From a virus: a DNA stretch of 33,453 nt. The stretch is from positions 1-33,453 of the IMG/VR virus record IMGVR_UViG_3300044911_000374, one strand, 5' to 3'. Position numbers and translations under genes: made by a program. Under the pieces are notes generated by a model. The model was not told the DNA's origin. It did no database searches and saw only the letters and a list, made by a program, of their open reading frames with translations. The first letter of the stretch is position 1. Each line of letters begins with the position of its first letter. Below are positions 1-6,814 of this stretch, one piece after another.

Positions 1-453
1 TAGTGTCTGCTCTTTAAGAGTACCAACAATAACACCATCACCTGTAGCAACACCATGAACATGTGTCTGGTTAGCAGCATTAAGGATTGTCTGGTCAATG
101 TCATAACCACGAGCAGCAATGTGATTTTCTGACTCACGGAAGTCGCGACCTGAAACACCATGTCTTACGACAGCACCAGCAGAGTGGGCTACAGCCTGTG
201 TATTGTCAGAGCCACGGTATACGCTAAGGGTTGTACTTGAGCCACCATAAACTGTGACTACTTCTTCCTTAGATGTATCAGGGTCAACAATAAGAGTGTA
301 TGGGTAATCAGTTGGGAAACCAGAGATGGAGCCAACGATAAAAGAAGTGTTTGCTTGTCCCTGTGATTGTGCGGGAATTGATGAACCGAGTGCGGTTTCA
401 ACTGCTGTTGAGGAGTAGTACCGCGCTGGTGAGCCTGGGTCGCCTGCTGCCAT
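1..453 (-). CDS. Tail fibre / minor tail protein, N-terminal part (truncated by left edge)
   Basis: The reading frame is open from an ATG at 453 to the left edge, giving the first 151 residues. The start is MAAGDPGSPARYYSST. The region then has short beta-rich segments (GFPTDYPYTLIVDPDTSKEE, VVTVYGGSSTTLSVYRGSD) and the stretch HSAGAVVRHGVSGRDFRESE. This layout resembles N-terminal attachment domains of actinophage tail fibre or minor tail proteins. It starts 9 bases after the adaptor-like gene stops, behind a modest AAGG ribosome site, so it belongs to the leftward virion operon. A receptor-binding part would lie outside the window. The family call is inference from composition, position and resemblance. 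Confidence 0.6.
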   Translation of the reverse strand, partial: MAAGDPGSPARYYSSTAVETALGSSIPAQSQGQANTSFIVGSISGFPTDYPYTLIVDPDTSKEEVVTVYGGSSTTLSVYRGSDNTQAVAHSAGAVVRHGVSGRDFRESENHIAARGYDIDQTILNAANQTHVHGVATGDGVIVGTLKEQTL

Positions 454-462
454 TTGTCTGCC

Positions 463-1356
463 TTATCTCTGGTAGTGGGAACGAAGTGGATGTTGACGGC
501 GCTGGTTGTCCGCTACTTCATTTAAACGCTGTTGGTAAATGTTGTATAGGAATCTGGAAGCGTTCTGTCCAGAACCTACTGGTGTTACGCCATCAAAAAT
601 ATCTGCTGCTGCAGATTGTGGACCAAGGCGTGATGGGTCTAAGAATGAAACCATACGGAAGGCTGCGCCATAGATGACGACATCTTCTGAGTATGATGGT
701 AAACCTGTAGTTGTTGCATAGTCATCATCTTCATCTACTAACAATGTAGGGCGCTTCTTGTACACTACATGCACTGTCTGTCCAGGAGTAATACCTGAAT
801 AGATACTGATGCTACGAGCAGTTGCAAAAGCATCTGTGTCTGCTGTGTGGTCTAGTGTGTAGCCACGAACTGGGAACCATTCACGAGATGGTCCAACTGT
901 TGAGTAAGACACACCAAGGACTGCCTGGAAATCTGCTGGCAACTGGTAAGTAGTGCGTGCTGCGATGAAGGGGAAGTCAGTTGTGCCAGTGGCAAATACC
1001 ATTGGGTACATAGCATCAATAGTGTTATTGATTGCCTTCTTGATTTCTGCTCGTGGAAAGATTGGGCTGGCGATTACCTTTGCATTTTCTTCGTGTGCTG
1101 CAGGGCTAGTGCCACGCTGTCCACGACCCCATGGGGTAAGTGTCAATGTATTGGCTACATTGTCTGTGCTATTAACAAAGACAATCTCATCATCAATCTG
1201 TACAAAGCCACGACCCATACCTGTTGCATCAGCAATAGATAGAGTAGTTGTAGTTGATGATGCAGGTGATGTTAGCCAACTGGTTGGCTCAACATTGTCT
1301 GTGTATCCATGAAGAACTGAATCAACACGCTCAATTAAATCTAAATATGAACTCAT
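463..1356 (-). CDS. Head-tail adaptor-like (neck) protein
   Basis: 297 residues. The N-terminus (LIERVDSVLHGYTDN) is helical. A beta-rich section follows, with IADATGMGRGFVQIDDEIVFV and the GRGQRGTSPAAH turn that is common in phage adaptor and fibre modules. The C-terminal half has the helical pattern of neck/adaptor proteins (YSEDVVIYGAAFRMVSFLDP, then FLYNIYQQRLNEVADNQRRQ). It would join portal to tail. Its place after the capsid genes and just before a tail fibre-like gene fits. The start ATG overlaps the previous stop (ATGA at 1356-1353), with AGGAG 9 bases upstream. I see no enzymatic motif. The exact adaptor family is not certain. Confidence 0.6.
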   Translation of the reverse strand: MSSYLDLIERVDSVLHGYTDNVEPTSWLTSPASSTTTTLSIADATGMGRGFVQIDDEIVFVNSTDNVANTLTLTPWGRGQRGTSPAAHEENAKVIASPIFPRAEIKKAINNTIDAMYPMVFATGTTDFPFIAARTTYQLPADFQAVLGVSYSTVGPSREWFPVRGYTLDHTADTDAFATARSISIYSGITPGQTVHVVYKKRPTLLVDEDDDYATTTGLPSYSEDVVIYGAAFRMVSFLDPSRLGPQSAAADIFDGVTPVGSGQNASRFLYNIYQQRLNEVADNQRRQHPLRSHYQR

Positions 1357-1628
1357 AGGTTAATGCTCCTCAATGCTACGACTCCTGATAATCCAGTGGT
1401 TCCTGCTAACTCATTGCAGATAGCATTAAAGTCTTTATAGTTAGTAGGCTGGCGAGATGAACTTGCCTTGTAATTCAGGGCAGCAATAAGACCCAAGCCA
1501 TTGGTGCCAGCCCATGCATTGGCAGCACCTTGTTCAGATTCATATGCTGTCATTACTGGATAGGTACCACCATTGGCTAAACGATTGAGTTCGTCTGCTA
1601 GTGAACTTCCTGCTGTTCCTGTTGCCAT
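1353..1628 (-). CDS. Small virion-operon protein, unknown
   Basis: 91 residues, not recognised. It has a Gly/Ala-rich middle (AANAWAGTNGLGLIAALNYK) and a conserved-looking end (DFNAICNELAGTTGLSGVVAL). There is no Cys pair, transmembrane segment or catalytic motif. The start ATG shares a base with the upstream stop (TAATG) and the gene ends in an ATGA overlap with the adaptor gene, so translation is probably coupled. The position suggests a neck or tail accessory role, which is inference. Confidence 0.6.
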   Translation of the reverse strand: MATGTAGSSLADELNRLANGGTYPVMTAYESEQGAANAWAGTNGLGLIAALNYKASSSRQPTNYKDFNAICNELAGTTGLSGVVALRSINL

Positions 1629-1786
1629 TACTTAGCCTTTCTCTTTGCTGCTGCGTTATCCACGAGGTTTGGGTAAGGGCGACCAGCCTTCTTAGCAGCA
1701 GCCTTAGCCTTTGCTTTTTGTGCTGGTGTTAGTGGTGTTGATTTCTTCTTTGGATTCTTTGTATCCCAAAATGCTTTCTTCTTCAC
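1628..1786 (-). CDS. Tiny Lys/Ala-rich basic protein
   Basis: 52 residues from a GTG at 1786. The protein begins KKKAFWDTKNPKKKSTPLTP, continues with an Ala/Lys helix, and ends AGRPYPNLVDNAAAKRKAK. The GTGA overlap with the upstream stop (TGA 1785-1783) and the TAATG overlap with the next gene set both boundaries. It is strongly basic, with about one third Lys/Arg. It is one of three consecutive basic mini-proteins after the capsid genes, so a packaged DNA-binding or capsid-lining role is possible, but no function is established from the sequence. Confidence 0.65.
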   Translation of the reverse strand: MKKKAFWDTKNPKKKSTPLTPAQKAKAKAAAKKAGRPYPNLVDNAAAKRKAK

Positions 1787-2049
1787 CACTTCACCTTGTC
1801 TGCCCAATACGCTGCACTCATCTTGCCTTTGGCAATATTCTTTGCATGGCGTGCTTTGAACGATGCTTGACGGGCAGAAGGTTGTCTGTCTCCTGAGACT
1901 CCCTGTTGCCCAAAACGAATTGTCTTTACTTCTGAACCTGACTTAGCCACAACAACATGAGACTTTGTTGGATGACTTGGTGTGCGCTTAGGCTTGTTAA
2001 AGCCTGACACACCAGCACGGGCTAGGCGTGGGTCCTTCTTGGCTGGCAT
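1783..2049 (-). CDS. Small basic phage protein (DUF6321-like)
   Basis: 88 residues. It begins MPAKKDPRLARAGVSGFNKP, has a KSHVVVAKSGSEVKTIRFG strand pair and the GQQGVSG turn, and ends HAKNIAKGKMSAAYWADKVK. From memory this matches a short conserved phage and bacterial family of unknown function (DUF6321), often found with the KAFWDTKNPKK and MGEYKRGTL mini-proteins that flank it here. It has no Cys or membrane segment. Its ATG shares a base with the previous stop (TAATG). The likely setting is virion assembly or a packaged protein; no biochemical role is known to me. Confidence 0.7.
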   Translation of the reverse strand: MPAKKDPRLARAGVSGFNKPKRTPSHPTKSHVVVAKSGSEVKTIRFGQQGVSGDRQPSARQASFKARHAKNIAKGKMSAAYWADKVKW

Positions 2050-2207
2050 TACTTCTTCTTCTTAGCCATCTTTGCTGCGCTCAAGGCGATAGCAACTGCC
2101 TGCTTCTTAGACTTAACAGCGGGTCCACCCTTGCCTGACTTAAGAGTTCCACGCTTGTACTCGCCCATTACTTTTTCAACCTTTTTCATTGCTGCTTTTT
2201 TCTTCAT
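2049..2207 (-). CDS. Small basic protein (DUF6496-like)
   Basis: 52 residues from ATG 2207. MKKKAAMKKVEKVMGEYKRG is followed by TLKSGKGGPAVKSKKQAVAI and a Lys-rich tail. The core pattern MGEYKRGTLxSG...VKSKKQAVAIAL matches the short DUF6496 family, known from many bacteria and phages without an assigned function. It sits between the CxxCxC mini-protein (ending at 2211) and the DUF6321-like gene, sharing TAATG with the latter. The strong positive charge suggests nucleic-acid contact, which is inference. Confidence 0.7.
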   Translation of the reverse strand: MKKKAAMKKVEKVMGEYKRGTLKSGKGGPAVKSKKQAVAIALSAAKMAKKKK

Positions 2208-2210
2208 GGT

Positions 2211-2381
2211 TTAGTCCTCGTCATCTTCCATCTCAAGGCGCTTGCCTGTTGGCACTTCGCCAATACGCTGAATAGGCTTGTTGTACTGAGCAACATTTGC
2301 TGCAGTCGGAGCAGAGTTAACTTTTCTCCCACCAACACCATATGGACTCACTGTTCCATAACATCCGCACTTAATGCACAT
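2211..2381 (-). CDS. Small CxxCxC protein, possible metal-binding
   Basis: 56 residues from ATG 2381. That start is chosen because AAAGGAG lies just upstream, while the longer frame from 2420 has no ribosome site and would overlap the peptidase gene more. The N-terminus MCIKCGCYGTVSPYGVGGRK carries three Cys in a CxxCxC cluster. The remainder is polar and ends in an acidic tail (LEMEDDED). It overlaps the last 11 bases of the Ntn peptidase gene in another frame. Function unknown. A short zinc or Fe-S site is possible but cannot be shown. Confidence 0.6.
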   Translation of the reverse strand: MCIKCGCYGTVSPYGVGGRKVNSAPTAANVAQYNKPIQRIGEVPTGKRLEMEDDED

Positions 2382-2934
2382 TTCTACTCCTTTGGACTGT
2401 AACTTGTGTTTCTCCGCCAACAGTTGTGTTGTAGTTAGCAGAAATCTGTATTGCTTTTATAGCAACTTCTTCGGCATCTTTGATTGTCTTAGGACCAACC
2501 ATTGCTACTGCACCAAGTGCTAAGTTGCCACCACCACCGATTGCATAGAACCCGCCATCATCGCGGGAGAAGGAGTAGTAATGGCTAATCTCATAAATGA
2601 TTCCGTCAAAGGCAACGAGTGCATCAAAGCCTGCATCTCTATCAGCAGGGTCTGGGTTGTACCCATTGTCAATCATTGCCTTGCGAAGTGATGGCAATAC
2701 TTTGCTCATCATAAACTTATCTGAATCCATAACCCTGGATACTTTGGGTGGCTGCCATAGGTATTGTGCAATGTTGGCTGCTTGGTCATCTCCCGCAAAG
2801 GCGATTACATACTCGTCCTTGGTGATAACCTTCTCAATACCTTTTGCTGCATAGGGCTTATCGTTGTAGGTAATCCTGGAATCACCAGCAATAACTGCTG
2901 CGTTCTTTAACTGGATACCAACGATGGCTGTCAT
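2371..2934 (-). CDS. HslV/proteasome-like Ntn-hydrolase peptidase
   Basis: 187 residues. After removal of Met1 the chain would begin TAIVGIQLKNAAVIAGDSR, which parallels the HslV N-terminus. Thr is the nucleophile at position 1, the AGD motif puts Asp at 17, and KGIEKV places a Lys at 34, equivalent to HslV Lys33. A central FAGDDQAANIAQYL helix and a glycine-rich IGGGGNLALGA segment also fit the proteasome beta fold. The length is close to HslV (about 175). There is no HslU-type ATPase beside it. It lies directly among head genes, so it may process virion proteins or act on host proteins; both are inference. The start has AGGGG upstream. Confidence 0.75.
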   Translation of the reverse strand: MTAIVGIQLKNAAVIAGDSRITYNDKPYAAKGIEKVITKDEYVIAFAGDDQAANIAQYLWQPPKVSRVMDSDKFMMSKVLPSLRKAMIDNGYNPDPADRDAGFDALVAFDGIIYEISHYYSFSRDDGGFYAIGGGGNLALGAVAMVGPKTIKDAEEVAIKAIQISANYNTTVGGETQVTVQRSRNVH

Positions 2935-2943
2935 GTTTGCCCC

Positions 2944-3195
2944 TTAAGCGCCGTATGCTTTTCCTGTCTTGTTTGAAATATCTACTGCCTTCTGGACTGC
3001 CTGCATGCTTGTACCTGCTGGCTGAATACCTTGAGCGCGGGCATCTTTATATGCCTTGAGTTCTGCATCCCACTTTGTAGTTGACATACTTACTTTAGAA
3101 TTGGCATCTCCTACACCCATTTCAAGTGTAGAAACCTTGCAGCCAAAACATCCTTCAACATACTCAGGGTGCTTTTGTTTTTGGTGTAGATTCAT
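2944..3195 (-). CDS. Small head-operon protein with CFGCK motif
   Basis: 83 residues. HQKQKHPEYVEGCFGCKVST near the N-terminus is a motif frequent in actinobacteriophage small proteins. Its CxxC with an upstream His could bind metal, but only one Cys pair is present. The C-terminal half is helical (DAELKAYKDARAQGIQPAGT, then MQAVQKAVDI). The ATG overlaps the preceding stop by four bases and the gene ends 9 bases before the Ntn peptidase starts. A capsid-proximal role is inferred from position only. Confidence 0.65.
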   Translation of the reverse strand: MNLHQKQKHPEYVEGCFGCKVSTLEMGVGDANSKVSMSTTKWDAELKAYKDARAQGIQPAGTSMQAVQKAVDISNKTGKAYGA

Positions 3196-3452
3196 GCTGG
3201 TGTTATGTACTCCCCGTAGCCTTGAGCAGTCAAGGCATCTGCTGTCTCTTGCGTGATTAAAGTCTTAGTACCACCTAAGTAAAACTCAGTAGCAACATCA
3301 ACATCAACCTGTGCTGGGTAACGATATGAGGAATAGATACCGTTAACTCTTAAGACAGAAACTCCCTTATTAATTTTATAGCGCGAGAACAAAGGACCAT
3401 CAGACATTGGAGTTTCTTCAACGATGGGTGTAGTAAAAATGTACTGAGTCAT
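3192..3452 (-). CDS. Small head protein following capsid
   Basis: 86 residues, beginning MTQYIFTTPIVEETPMSDGP and then LFSRYKINKGVSVLRVNGIY. The sequence is beta-rich with aromatic residues (YSSYRYPAQVDVDVATEFYL) and ends ALTAQGYGEYITP. Proteins of this size and composition directly after the major capsid gene are usual in actinophages and are often annotated as head-to-tail or capsid-associated proteins. The gene lies 58 bases after the capsid stop, separated by a strong hairpin, and overlaps the next gene by ATGA. Confidence 0.6.
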   Translation of the reverse strand: MTQYIFTTPIVEETPMSDGPLFSRYKINKGVSVLRVNGIYSSYRYPAQVDVDVATEFYLGGTKTLITQETADALTAQGYGEYITPA

Positions 3453-3473
3453 ATTGTCCTATTCTGTTGCAGA

Positions 3474-3494
3474 GGATGGGGCTTTCGCCCCACC
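3474..3494 (-). promoter_or_regulatory. GNRA-tetraloop hairpin after the capsid gene
   Basis: Read on the minus strand, GGTGGGGC-GAAA-GCCCCATCC folds into an 8-pair GC-rich stem (one G-T pair) capped by GAAA. It lies between the capsid stop at 3511 and the next start at 3452. No T-tract follows, so it is more likely an mRNA-stabilising or attenuating element than a full terminator. It could raise capsid expression over downstream genes. Confidence 0.6.
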
Positions 3495-3510
3495 CCCCGA
3501 CAACTACTGC

Positions 3511-4683
3511 TTAGAGAGCAGCGATTGATGAACCTGATTCGATGCGGTATAGAGCAGCCTCGCGGTAGCGTGACCATCCGATAACACCGTACCATCCGAT
3601 TGGACGGAAGCGCATCAACTTATCGGTGATTGGTCCGATAACAACTGATGGCTCTTGTGCAACAGCCTCAGCCAATGCTTGCTTTCCAGCAAGGATTGTG
3701 TCGAATACGCGAGTTACAGGTGTAACAGTTACAACAGTTGTTGCTGTTACTGCTGCTGAGTTAGCAACATCTACAGTGAATGTTGTTGTTGAACCTGATG
3801 TTGTGATTGCAGTAATCTTCGCAGATGTTCCTACGCCTGTTCCTGAAATCTTGTCGCCGACCTCTGCACGAGATGCGATGACTGATGTTGAAGCAACACC
3901 GAATGTGAAGCCTGCTGATGTACCAGCAACAGTTACGGCTGTTGTAGCCAATGCTGTCTGGTCTGCGCCTGCCTTGCTTGAGAACATGCGTGGGTTTTCA
4001 ATGAAGAAAGCACCTTCGTATGTACCGATTGAGCCTGCGAATAGGTTACCCAATGAAGCATCTGTGTGCTGGTGTGTGTCACGCCAGCCGATGTTTCCTG
4101 TCTCAGCACGAAGGTCGTGTGAAACTTCTGGGTGGATACCTGTCCAGTATAGGCTTCCTGCACGAGGAACAGCCTTGTTTGTACGCAACTTAGCAACTGC
4201 CTTGCGTAGGTTAGCAGATGTGATTGTCATACCTGCTGTGATTGTTGCTGTTGATGTTGCTGTACCTGAATAGATAACATTTGTACCGTTGACAAGCGCT
4301 TGCTGCGCGATGTCATCGAGTGAGTCAGCCATGTTGTAAGCGATGATGTCAGCGATTGCTGGGTCAACATCTGATAGTGAGAGCAGTTCCAACTTGCGTG
4401 TTGCAAGTGCTGCGTTACCCTGTTCGTTTAGAGTAACTGAAACTGTTGAAACATCTGGTAGTGCTACTGCATCTACATCAGTTGTTTCTGAAAGAGCAGC
4501 AGTTGCTGCAGCCAAGTCATTGTAAAGTGAGAATACAACGCTTGAACCTGGCATCGCCTGCTGAACTGGGCGCTTATCCGCTACTGCACGAATCATCGGC
4601 GTATCGCGGAGGGCAAATTCTACATAACGGTCATAAGCGGTCTTTACAAGACCTGCCATAGACGAGGTATCTGTATATGCCAT
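3511..4683 (-). CDS. Major capsid protein (HK97-fold, N4-gp56-like)
   Basis: 390 residues. The N-terminal arm is MAYTDTSSMAGLVKTAYDRY. A central segment has the pattern of N4-gp56-type coats: SLYWTGIHPEVSHDLRAETG at about 178-196, followed by LGNLFAGSIGTYEGAFFIEN at about 211-230. The C-terminus (ITDKLMRFRPIGWYGVIGWS) carries the closing strands. Residues about 240-320 are Thr/Ser/Gly/Ala-rich and beta-like, an apparent surface insertion between the conserved halves. The ribosome site is very strong (AGGAGGTGA), fitting high expression. It follows the scaffold gene by 41 bases. Confidence 0.88.
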   Translation of the reverse strand: MAYTDTSSMAGLVKTAYDRYVEFALRDTPMIRAVADKRPVQQAMPGSSVVFSLYNDLAAATAALSETTDVDAVALPDVSTVSVTLNEQGNAALATRKLELLSLSDVDPAIADIIAYNMADSLDDIAQQALVNGTNVIYSGTATSTATITAGMTITSANLRKAVAKLRTNKAVPRAGSLYWTGIHPEVSHDLRAETGNIGWRDTHQHTDASLGNLFAGSIGTYEGAFFIENPRMFSSKAGADQTALATTAVTVAGTSAGFTFGVASTSVIASRAEVGDKISGTGVGTSAKITAITTSGSTTTFTVDVANSAAVTATTVVTVTPVTRVFDTILAGKQALAEAVAQEPSVVIGPITDKLMRFRPIGWYGVIGWSRYREAALYRIESGSSIAAL

Positions 4684-4724
4684 GTGGGTTCACCTCCTGG
4701 TGATTGGTTAGTTGGTTGGGTTAA

Positions 4725-5177
4725 TTACAAACCAAGGAGTGCATCTAGTTCATCGCGTGACTTTGCCTGCAAGACTCGCGACATGGAATCTGTGTCAAGG
4801 TTTGGAGCCTGACCAGTAGCGACCATGTTGTTAATTCTTGCTTGAGCAGTCACATCGTGAGACTGTTGTGTTGACTGATTTTCAGCCTGGGTTACTGCAC
4901 CAAATACATCGCCATATTCGTTAATCCAGTTATTGATTGCTTCTTCCGAAGTATCAATATCTGCTGGTACGAACGCTGCAATCTTTGGGTTGAAACCCTT
5001 TGCTTGTAGCACATCCTTGACAGTACGCTGACGGGTCTGTGACTTAAGACCTAACAACTCCTGTTCTAGTTCCTTTGCACGCTTTTCAAGCGCACGGTTT
5101 ACTTTGCGGAGTTGATTGATGCCACCGTCTTGGGTGGTTTCATCATCTTCGTCATCGTATTCATAGTTGGTAGCCAT
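4725..5177 (-). CDS. Scaffolding protein
   Basis: 150 residues. The N-terminus is very acidic (YEYDDEDDETTQDG). A coiled coil follows (INQLRKVNRALEKRAKELEQ to about residue 45), then a flexible Gln-rich section and a short C-terminal helix (SMSRVLQAKSRDELDALLGL). Acidic, coiled-coil proteins of this size immediately upstream of the major capsid gene are the normal phage scaffold arrangement. They guide procapsid assembly and leave before maturation. A dedicated protease is not obvious, though an Ntn peptidase lies 2 kb downstream. Confidence 0.75.
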   Translation of the reverse strand: MATNYEYDDEDDETTQDGGINQLRKVNRALEKRAKELEQELLGLKSQTRQRTVKDVLQAKGFNPKIAAFVPADIDTSEEAINNWINEYGDVFGAVTQAENQSTQQSHDVTAQARINNMVATGQAPNLDTDSMSRVLQAKSRDELDALLGL

Positions 5178-5297
5178 CTACCTATCTCCCTTTGTTAGTT
5201 GTATTCGCAATCCACAATGCAGTTAGGGGAAACTACATTGGCTATCACTACCAGTCTTTTACGCCCACCTAGGCTGGTCAATTAAGTGGGGATTCTT

Positions 5298-6812
5298 TTA
5301 TATTTCTGTATCGCTTCTAAGCGATGTACTTGTTACTCCAGAACGACCACCGAAGCGAGTCATTGTTTCTCGCTCAGCACGCTTCTGAGATGCCATCTGG
5401 CTTTGAATGTTTTTGCCAACGATTCCTTGAATCGCCTCATTCTGTGAGTAGTTAGTTCCTTCAATACGAGCAAGGCGTGCTTGCTGGTCTGAAAGAACCT
5501 TGGCTTGAGCAAAGGCTGACCTGATTGTCTGGTAGTCCTGCTCACCAACACCACCGCGTAGTTCCTCTGCTTCAACTATTGAAACACCAGTACCAAACCC
5601 GACATCCATAGCAGCAGCACCAATCTCAGCAAGGCGTACTTGCTTCTTGATGATGTCCATACCAACGGTTGGATTGAGTAGATATGCAGTAAGTGCTGCG
5701 TTATCTACCTCTGGGTAATAAACCTTAAACTGTGAAATAACATCTGCGTTATCCTTAACGCGAGTAGCAGCAAGATTAACTCGCTCCTCAAACTCACGAG
5801 GGCTAACTAAGTTAGCAACATAAGTACCTAATTGCTTGCGAGAACCAAGTACCTTGGTATCAAGCCCATAAGCCTGTAGTGTCTGTAGGTAACCTCTCTC
5901 CATAGAGATATAGGTAGCCTCATTAACAGCCTGACCTGCATCACGCAGTGCTTGCATGCCAGGGAATCTATCCTTGTATGCTTGTTGCTTAGGTAGTTCT
6001 AATTTAATCTGTGCAACTGTGAAGTCTTGTCTAATCAAACCATCAATAGTATCAGCCAGGTCTGCTAAACCAAGTTCTGCAAGAGAAGCCTTGAAGTCTT
6101 GCTGTGCGGTGCGCTTGGCTGTATCTTCTTTAACACCATTAACATAGTTAACTCCACCAAGACTTCCAGTAAAGTTTGCTCCGTTAAGTTTGAACGGGTC
6201 GTTAGTAGTTCCAGAGCCTGTGTAGTTTGAACCACCAGTGTTAGCGTTGTCAGTCTTTATGACACCATTGACATATTGAACTCCGTTAAAAGTTCCAGTA
6301 AAATTTGCGCCATTAAGTTTTAGTGGGTCAGTAGCAGTGCCAGAACCTGTGTAGTTTGTTCCACCTGCATTGTTATTGCCAGCGTTGTTGTTACCACCAA
6401 AACCATTGCCAAAATACACTCTTGCCCAAGTTTGATTTCGTTCTTGCCAGACCCAACGATTGCCTGGTCCTGGGTCCTCTGTAGGTTTGTTGGCAAATGC
6501 TGCATCGCGTATTTCACGCTCAGCATTTTGCTTTTCATACAAGTTTCCAAGGGGTGTGCCCTTTTTGGCTCTAAGACCACTGCGCCAGTTAGTAACATAT
6601 TCATCTTCTGTAGGAGCAGGTTCATTGGCAGCAGTAGGAATCTTTCCTGGACCAAACATGTTTGGGTCAGTCATGCTTGTGACTGTAGGTGTAACCACAG
6701 GTGCAGCAGGAGTTGGTGTAGGTGCAGGACCCATGCCAAGCAAGTTTCTTTCTTCCTGTGTAAGCGTTCCACCAGAAGTTAATTTACGAAGTGCTGATGA
6801 TACATCTGCCAT
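5298..6812 (-). CDS. Probable internal virion protein with tandem 43-residue repeat
   Basis: 504 residues, not matched to a named family. The N-terminal third is Pro/Thr- and Gly/Asn-rich (PAPTPTPAAPVVTPTVT; FGGNNNAGNNNAGG). Residues about 150-227 hold two near-identical units (NYTGSGTATDPLKLNGANFT and NYTGSGTTNDPFKLNGANFT) with a 43-residue period. The C-terminal 270 residues are helical (for example QQDFKASLAELGLADLADTI). That half resembles the helical part of the 470-aa protein upstream in layout. The gene starts 2 bases after that gene stops. Position between portal and scaffold suggests a packaged or ejected core protein; this is inference. Confidence 0.55.
   Translation of the reverse strand: MADVSSALRKLTSGGTLTQEERNLLGMGPAPTPTPAAPVVTPTVTSMTDPNMFGPGKIPTAANEPAPTEDEYVTNWRSGLRAKKGTPLGNLYEKQNAEREIRDAAFANKPTEDPGPGNRWVWQERNQTWARVYFGNGFGGNNNAGNNNAGGTNYTGSGTATDPLKLNGANFTGTFNGVQYVNGVIKTDNANTGGSNYTGSGTTNDPFKLNGANFTGSLGGVNYVNGVKEDTAKRTAQQDFKASLAELGLADLADTIDGLIRQDFTVAQIKLELPKQQAYKDRFPGMQALRDAGQAVNEATYISMERGYLQTLQAYGLDTKVLGSRKQLGTYVANLVSPREFEERVNLAATRVKDNADVISQFKVYYPEVDNAALTAYLLNPTVGMDIIKKQVRLAEIGAAAMDVGFGTGVSIVEAEELRGGVGEQDYQTIRSAFAQAKVLSDQQARLARIEGTNYSQNEAIQGIVGKNIQSQMASQKRAERETMTRFGGRSGVTSTSLRSDTEI
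6132..6365 (-). repeat. Tandem duplication inside the 504-aa gene
   Basis: Two in-frame copies about 129 bases apart encode GG(T/S)NYTGSGT...NDP/TDP...KLNGANFTG...G(V)xYVNGV. The DNA copies share phrases such as CCTGTGTAGTTTGA/TT and AAGTTT/TAATGG-type segments on the minus strand. A recent duplication of a small beta-strand module is the simplest reading. Confidence 0.75.
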
Positions 6813-6814
6813 GA

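Noticed and set aside
2371-2934. Host proteasome beta subunit as the identity of the Ntn peptidase
   Set aside because: Host actinobacterial beta subunits have a long propeptide before the Thr; here Thr directly follows Met, as in HslV, and the gene is embedded in a phage head operon.
3626-4273. A 215-codon open frame on the plus strand opposite the capsid gene
   Set aside because: It is antisense to a certain gene, has no ribosome site, and its Val/Ala/Pro/Thr-rich composition is the mirror of capsid codons.
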